Shown here: positions 58,850-64,000 of the stretch, piece after piece | How positions within the stretch are numbered: the stretch's first letter is position 1 | Layout of the letters: the number at the start of each line of letters is the position of its first letter | Assembly: GCA_913776615.1 (NCBI GenBank) | Contig: CAJYPK010000026.1 | Coordinates: 59,043-123,042, forward strand | Direction: 5' to 3' | Source: an uncultured Hymenobacter sp. | GTDB taxonomy: Bacteria > Bacteroidota > Bacteroidia > Cytophagales > Hymenobacteraceae | Length of the DNA stretch: 64,000 nt | Program-made: the position numbers and the translations under genes | The notes under the pieces: generated by a model | What the model was told of the DNA's origin: nothing | The model's database searches: none | The model's input: the letters and a program-made list of their open reading frames with translations, nothing else

Positions 58850-59300
58850 GAGCTGCCGTGGATACTTTTTTCCTCCCCCAAGTTTCGCTTACTCTCTCAG
58901 GCTCGCTGCGCCCGTGTTGTCGGCCGCTGGCTGGCGCGTGTATGCGCTAGGCAAGCCGGAGGTGTAGCGCGTCGTCTGCCTTACAGTTCGGGTTTGCCGT
59001 TTTTCGACGCTGAAGCTAGCGGGGCTGGCCGAGGCGTGCCTGCTCAGCGGGCCAGCTAGTCGCGCATAAGCGGCTGCTAACTAGTGCCTTCGTTCGCGAA
59101 GCGCTGGTCTTTCTTTCTCTGCGGATACTCTTCGGAACCTAACCGGCTGCTTGTGCACGAGCGGCGGGCGGGCCTCCGGCTATCTCTCTTCTTCGCTGGT
59201 ATTGCCCCGCCGGAGCGGGCGCCGCTTGGCCGGCCGTGTTTGGGCCGCCCTGGCTCACTGCGCCCACGCGGCCCGGCCAGCCTTCCCTTCTCATTATTTT
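58850..59300 (+). other. Long leader between the riboswitch and SusC
   Basis: 450 nt without a convincing gene. ORFs here are short and continue as an upstream extension of susC without a plausible signal. Several GC-rich inverted repeats may serve as the expression platform, but none has a clear T-run. Confidence 0.5.
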
Positions 59301-62300
59301 ATGAAAAAGACTACCCTTACTCTGGGGCGGGCGGCCGTGGCTGCCCTGTTGTTAAGCCAAGCTGGCCTAGCGGCGGCCCAAACTACCGGCGTGCCCCCGG
59401 CCGCTGGCACCGTTACCGATGGCGACAGCCACACCCCGCTGCCGGGCGCTACGGTGGTAGTAAAAGGTACTTCCCAAGGAGCCTCGACCGATGCCGACGG
59501 CCGGTTTTCGCTGCCCGGGGTAGCCCCCGGTGCAACGCTCATTATCAGCGCAGTAGGCTACGCCAAGCGCGAGGTGAAGGTCGGGGCTGGCTCGCTCGAC
59601 GTGGCACTGCCCACCGACGTGCAGCAGCTCAACGAAGTAGTGGTGACGGGCTACAGCGAGCAAAACCGCCGCACGCTCACCAGCGCCATTTCGACCGTGC
59701 AGGGCGCGGCCATCAAAGACGTGCCGGCCGCCAGCCCCGACCAGCTCCTGCAGGGGCGCGCCCCGGGCGTGCAGGTGTCGGCCAACTCGGGGGTGCCGGG
59801 CGGCGGCATCTTCATCCGCATCCGGGGCAGCAACTCGGTCAACGCCAGCAATGACCCGCTCTACGTGGTCGATGGCGTGTTCATCAACAATACCAACCTG
59901 GTCGCCACCGGCCTGGGCAATCAGGTGTCGTCGAATCCCATTGCGGATATAAATCCGGCTGATATTCAGAGTATTGAGATTCTGAAGGACGCCAACGCCA
60001 CGGCCATCTACGGCTCGCGGGGGGCTAACGGGGTGGTGCTCATCCAAACCAAGCGCGGCAAGGCCAATACTAACACGCGCATTACCCTGGATACTTACCA
60101 GGCTACTTCGAAGGCGCCGAAGACTTATAAATTGGTAACCGGTCCCGAACTGGCGACGCTGGAAAACGAGCGTTTTCTCAATGATGGCGGTAACCCCGCG
60201 CTGCTGCCCTACCGCTCAGTAGCTTCCGGCGGGCGGGGCCTGCCCGAGGAGCAGCCGACCTACGACCGGCTGAGCGACGTATTTCGGCGCGCCCACACCC
60301 AGAGCTACCAGCTGTCGGCGGCCGGGGGCAGCGATAAAACCCAGTTTTACCTGGCGGCGGGCTACTTCGGCCAGGAATCGATAGTGCGGCCCAGCAAGTT
60401 CGACCGCTTCAGCTTCCGGATCAACCTCGATAATGCCGTGACCGACAAGCTGCGCATCGGCACGAGCACGGCCCTCACGCGCACCCAGCGCAACGTGAGC
60501 AGCAATGACAACAACCCGGTGGGCGTCCTCAACTCGGCCCTGTTTCCGCGCACCAACCTGCCGGTTTACAACCCCGACGGCTCCTACGCCAAGTACGGCA
60601 GCTTCGATAACCACCTGGCCCTCATCAACAACCTGAACAACGACGCGGTGGGCACGCGGGTTATTTCGAACGTGTACGGCGAGTACAAATTCCTGCCGAA
60701 TCTGACGTTGCGCTCGAGTTGGAGCATCGACTTCAACGACATGTACGAGAACAATTTCAACAACACGCTCATCCTGGCCGGGCAGCCGCGGGGCACGGCG
60801 GCCTCGTACCTCTCGCGCGACATTACCCTGCTCAACGAGCAGACGCTGAATTACCGCGCCACCTTCGGCGAACACCACGCCCTGCAAGCGGTGGTAGGTA
60901 ACACCTTGCAGCGCAACACCTTCCAGCGCACGAGCCTGCTGGGCCAGCAGTTTCCGAGCAACGATCTGACGACCATCGCCTCGGCGGCGACCCAAACCGG
61001 CTCGTCGAGCCGCTCGCTGGCCGGGCTGGTGTCGTTTTTCGGCAAAGTCACCTACAGCTTCAAAGACCGCTACACGGCCGACCTGAGCGCCCGCGCCGAT
61101 GCCTCGTCGCGCTTCGGCACCAACAATAAGTGGGGCTACTTTCCGGCCGTGGGGCTGGGCTGGCGGCTAGGGGAGGAGCAGTTTATCAAGGACTTGGGGG
61201 TGTTTGACGAGCTGAAGCTGCGGGCCAGCCTCGGCCGCACCGGCAACCAGAACGGCATCGGCGACTTTGCCGCCCGGGGCCTCGTGCAGGGCGGGGCCAA
61301 CTACCTCGACCTGCCCGGCACCGCGCCCTTCCAGCTCGCCAACCCCGACCTGAGCTGGGAAACCACCCGGCAGTGGAACGCGGGCATCGACGTGGCCGTG
61401 CTCAAAAACCGCCTGGCCCTGGAGCTGAATTACTACGACAAAGCCACCACCGGCCTGCTGCTCAACGTGCCCGTGCCCCGCAAAACCGGCTTTGCCTCCG
61501 AATTACAGAACTACGGCGCGGTGAGCAACAAGGGCATTGAGGCGCAGCTGACGGCCAACTGGGTCAACAACAGTGCCGTGCAGTGGAGCACCACCTTCAA
61601 CCTGGCCCGCAACGTGAACCGGGTAGAGAAGCTGGCCGCGCCCATCACGGCCGGCTCGCGCGACATTTTCCGGCTCGAAGAAGGTGCCCCGCTCTACTCG
61701 TTCTGGCTCTACCACCAGACCCGCGTAAACCCCGAAAACGGCAATGCCGAGTACCAGGACGTGAACGGTGACGGGCAGCTAACCGTGGCCGACCGTCGGC
61801 TCGTGGGCAACGCCTGGCCCAACTACTTCGGCGGCGTGACGAATACGCTGACCTGGAACGGCGTGGATTTTGGCTTCAACCTGTACTTCGAGCAGGGCGC
61901 TAAGATCATGAACATGAACCGCTTCTTCCTCGTGCACGGCGGTACCCAGAGCAACATCGGCTACCTGGCCGACCAACTCAACCGCTGGCAGAAGCCGGGC
62001 GACGTGACCGACATCCCGCGCCTGACTACCAGCTCCGCGAGCAACAACTACGGCGGCGTGGTGCAAAACCTGAGCGACCGCTACCTGGAAGACGGCTCGT
62101 TCATCCGCCTGCGCACCATTACGCTGGGCTACACCCTACCCAAGGCGGTGGTCGGGGCGGCGCACCTCAGCTCACTGCGCGTGTACGTGCAGGCCCTCAA
62201 CCTCTTCACCATCACGCCTTACTCGGGCCTCGACCCCGAGGTGAACTCCCAGAGCGGCGTGGCCAATACTAAAAACTTCGATTGGGCCACCGTGCCCCAG

Positions 62301-62339
62301 CCCCGCACCTTCCAGGCGGGCCTTACCGTCGGGCTTTAA
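59301..62339 (+). CDS. SusC/RagA-family TonB-linked outer-membrane transporter
   Basis: 1012 residues from the ATG at 59301, start of a signal peptide (GLAAAQ). CarboxypepD-reg-like domain (about 32-115, 'TDADGRFSLPGV'), then the SusC plug: 'LNEVVVTGYSEQ', LLQGRAPGVQV, 'IRIRGSNSVNASNDPLYVVD'; then a barrel to the end. Paired with a SusD lipoprotein 13 bp downstream. Imports a ligand across the outer membrane. The SAM riboswitch suggests a methionine- or sulfur-related one, not a glycan. Confidence 0.95.
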   Translation: MKKTTLTLGRAAVAALLLSQAGLAAAQTTGVPPAAGTVTDGDSHTPLPGATVVVKGTSQGASTDADGRFSLPGVAPGATLIISAVGYAKREVKVGAGSLDVALPTDVQQLNEVVVTGYSEQNRRTLTSAISTVQGAAIKDVPAASPDQLLQGRAPGVQVSANSGVPGGGIFIRIRGSNSVNASNDPLYVVDGVFINNTNLVATGLGNQVSSNPIADINPADIQSIEILKDANATAIYGSRGANGVVLIQTKRGKANTNTRITLDTYQATSKAPKTYKLVTGPELATLENERFLNDGGNPALLPYRSVASGGRGLPEEQPTYDRLSDVFRRAHTQSYQLSAAGGSDKTQFYLAAGYFGQESIVRPSKFDRFSFRINLDNAVTDKLRIGTSTALTRTQRNVSSNDNNPVGVLNSALFPRTNLPVYNPDGSYAKYGSFDNHLALINNLNNDAVGTRVISNVYGEYKFLPNLTLRSSWSIDFNDMYENNFNNTLILAGQPRGTAASYLSRDITLLNEQTLNYRATFGEHHALQAVVGNTLQRNTFQRTSLLGQQFPSNDLTTIASAATQTGSSSRSLAGLVSFFGKVTYSFKDRYTADLSARADASSRFGTNNKWGYFPAVGLGWRLGEEQFIKDLGVFDELKLRASLGRTGNQNGIGDFAARGLVQGGANYLDLPGTAPFQLANPDLSWETTRQWNAGIDVAVLKNRLALELNYYDKATTGLLLNVPVPRKTGFASELQNYGAVSNKGIEAQLTANWVNNSAVQWSTTFNLARNVNRVEKLAAPITAGSRDIFRLEEGAPLYSFWLYHQTRVNPENGNAEYQDVNGDGQLTVADRRLVGNAWPNYFGGVTNTLTWNGVDFGFNLYFEQGAKIMNMNRFFLVHGGTQSNIGYLADQLNRWQKPGDVTDIPRLTTSSASNNYGGVVQNLSDRYLEDGSFIRLRTITLGYTLPKAVVGAAHLSSLRVYVQALNLFTITPYSGLDPEVNSQSGVANTKNFDWATVPQPRTFQAGLTVGL

Positions 62340-62352
62340 TCTGCTTTTCGTC

Positions 62353-63717
62353 ATGCTAACTCGCTCTTACTCCGGCCTTCGCCCTTACTTGCAAGCCTCG
62401 CTGCTTGCGGCCCTGCTGCTGGCCAGCGGCTGCAAAAGCCTGCTCGACCCCCAGCCCGTGCAGCAGCTCGCCGACGACCGCGCCATCACCGATGCCGCCA
62501 GCGCCCGCGCCGCCACCCTCGGGGCCTACGACCGCGTGCAGAACTACTACCAGCTCGACTGGCCTACGCTGGGCTTTCTTCCCGCCGACAACGTGCGTTT
62601 CAACGGCACGCTCAACCAGTTTCTGCAAATCGACCAGAACGCGCTCAGTGCTGACAACGTGCTCATTGCCGAAACCTGGACCTACATCTACCAGGCCATC
62701 AACGGGGCGAATAATATCCTGGCCGGCGTGCCCGCCATCAACGACCCGCTGCTGACGACTGCCGAGAAAAACCAGCTGCTGGGCGAGGCTTACTTCATCC
62801 GGGCGCTGGCGTACTTCGACCTGGCGCGGGGCTGGGGCGGCGTGCCGCTCGTGCTTACGCCCACCCGCAGCAAGGAAAACGGCCAGGGTACCCGCCGCGC
62901 CACCCTCACCGCCACCTACGACCAGGTGCTGGCCGACCTCACCCAGGCCGAAACCCTGCTGCCCGACGCCACCACCCGCAACCGCGCCGTGAAGGCCACC
63001 GCCCGCGGCCTGCGCGCCCGCCTGCACCTCTACCGCCAGCAGTGGCCCGACGCCGAGGCTTATGCCACGCAGGTGCTGAGCAACAGCGCCTACGGCTTGG
63101 TCGCGCCCTACCGCGCCTTCTCCACGGCCCCGTTCCTCACCTCAGAATCGGTATTGGAAATCAGCTACAGCAACGCCGACGCCAACACCATGTGGAACAA
63201 CTGGTTTCCGAGCGCCCTGGGCGGGCAGTACAATTTTCAGCCGGTGCCCGCCGCCATCTCGCTGCTCAACGACCCCGCCGTGGGCGGGGGCCGCTCGGCG
63301 CTGCTGGCCAGCACCACCATCAACGGCGCGGCGGCCGTTTACGGCAACCTCTACAGCCGCTCGGCCCAACGCGACGACCCCAGCTACGTGCTGCGAGTGG
63401 CCGAGCTGTACCTCATCCGGGCCGAGGCCCGCGCCCGCCAGGGTAAGCTCACCCTGGCCCTGGCCGACCTCAACGCCGTGCGCAGCCGCGCCGGGGTGCC
63501 CGCCAGCGCGGCCGCCACGGCCGCCGACCTGCTGCTAGCCATCGAAAACGAGCGCCGCGTGGAGTTTGCCTTCGAGGCCGACCGCTGGTTTGACCTCGTG
63601 CGCACCGGCCGCGCCGGGGCCGTGCTGGGCGTGACGGATACTCGGAAATGGGTCTTCCCCATTCCTTACAACGACCTCGTGGCCGACCCGGATCTGGAGC
63701 AGAACCCGGGGTATTAA
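62353..63717 (+). CDS. SusD/RagB-family nutrient-binding lipoprotein
   Basis: 454 residues. Lipobox LASGC (Cys27). Helical TPR-like SusD fold: 'LLGEAYFIRALAYFDLARGW' and C-terminal 'LAIENERRVEFAFEADRWFD' are SusD hallmarks. Forms the surface lid of the SusC transporter. Cotranscribed with susC under the SAM riboswitch. Confidence 0.95.
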   Translation: MLTRSYSGLRPYLQASLLAALLLASGCKSLLDPQPVQQLADDRAITDAASARAATLGAYDRVQNYYQLDWPTLGFLPADNVRFNGTLNQFLQIDQNALSADNVLIAETWTYIYQAINGANNILAGVPAINDPLLTTAEKNQLLGEAYFIRALAYFDLARGWGGVPLVLTPTRSKENGQGTRRATLTATYDQVLADLTQAETLLPDATTRNRAVKATARGLRARLHLYRQQWPDAEAYATQVLSNSAYGLVAPYRAFSTAPFLTSESVLEISYSNADANTMWNNWFPSALGGQYNFQPVPAAISLLNDPAVGGGRSALLASTTINGAAAVYGNLYSRSAQRDDPSYVLRVAELYLIRAEARARQGKLTLALADLNAVRSRAGVPASAAATAADLLLAIENERRVEFAFEADRWFDLVRTGRAGAVLGVTDTRKWVFPIPYNDLVADPDLEQNPGY

Positions 63718-63739
63718 AGCCGGACAGTGGCTTGCAAAG

Positions 63740-63818
63740 TGTAACACCAAGCTCCAGCTTGGTGATGCGCCCGGATTTGCTCGCCAAGCAATTCACCAAG
63801 CTGGAGCTTGGTGTTACA
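63740..63818. repeat. Palindromic element, family C
   Basis: Perfect 26-nt arms (63740-63765 with 63793-63818). Lies just after the SusD stop codon. Confidence 0.92.
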
Positions 63819-63883
63819 TCGCCCGCGCAGCCAACATTTTTTCAGGAGCTGGGGGATGACCAATAAAAGCGTTCTAGGAGGTG

Positions 63884-64000
63884 TTAACAGTCGCGCAACC
63901 AGAGGACGGTTGCGGCTAGTTGGATAAAGGCTAAAAAATGCGCATCGAGCTTGTCATAGCGGGTGGCCACGCGGCGAAATTGTTTGAGTCGGCTGAAGAG
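63884..64000 (-). mobile_element. IS5-family transposase, C-terminal end (cut by the window)
   Basis: The last 38 codons plus TAA of a transposase. The string RLKQFRRVATRYDKL and 'AFIQLAATVLWLRD' match the conserved C terminus of IS5-group DDE transposases. The rest of the element is beyond 64000; its end probably lies near 63860-63885. Confidence 0.85.

Overview
The window comes from a GC-rich member of the Bacteroidota, most like Hymenobacter (Hymenobacteraceae, Cytophagales). This rests on a SusC/SusD pair, a TonB receptor followed by a DUF4249 lipoprotein, promoters of the TAnnTTTG type instead of -35/-10 pairs, YcgL/RlaP and Pnkp/Hen1 RNA-repair genes, and many short palindromic elements between genes. 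The genus is an inference from gene content; no rRNA, tRNA or CRISPR array was seen.

Layout. 0.1-16 kb is mostly housekeeping and cell-envelope genes: M1 aminopeptidase, L,D-transpeptidase, a Xre-type regulator with an Ala/Pro-rich tail, a small lipoprotein, an RhlE-like helicase, a Nudix hydrolase, an LpxH-like phosphoesterase with a glycosyltransferase, a GH1 glycosidase and a Tat-exported sugar isomerase-like protein. 16-27 kb is the most distinctive part. It holds hen1 (RNA 3'-end methyltransferase) and pnkp (RNA kinase-phosphatase-ligase), normally neighbours but here about 7 kb apart. Between them lie a HigBA toxin-antitoxin pair, a TonB receptor with its DUF4249 partner, a zinc-ribbon protein, and a protein with diadenylate-cyclase motifs that is divergent from pnkp by about 50 bp. 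27-36 kb holds NIPSNAP and VOC proteins, three small envelope genes, and two heme catalases (KatA-type and KatG) flanking a second HigBA module. 36-45 kb has two RlaP/YcgL-type nucleotidyltransferases, an SDR oxidoreductase, an AraC regulator beside a TonB receptor, and a GH39 glycosidase. 45.5-49 kb is a four-gene operon (TIGR01777 epimerase-like, GbsR/MarR regulator, membrane SRPBCC protein, methyltransferase) behind a perfect 46-bp palindrome. 49-52.6 kb is a vWA protein with an LRR-like protein and a small partner. 53-57 kb is an orphan type I methyltransferase gene with an HsdS that has lost both target-recognition domains. 57-64 kb has an acyl-ACP desaturase, then a SAM-I riboswitch leading a SusC/SusD operon, and the end of an IS5-family transposase.

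How the genes work together. Hen1, Pnkp and two RlaP-type proteins are all known or predicted RNA-repair components, and two mRNA-interferase toxins lie among them. The cyclase-like gene beside pnkp could link RNA repair to a nucleotide signal, but that is inference. The riboswitch ties an outer-membrane uptake pair to S-adenosylmethionine level, which suggests the SusCD pair imports a methionine- or sulfur-related nutrient.

At least six families of inverted-repeat elements (arms 26-72 bp) sit in the intergenic gaps. One supplies the stop codon of a gene, and two further palindromes are inserted in frame inside pnkp.
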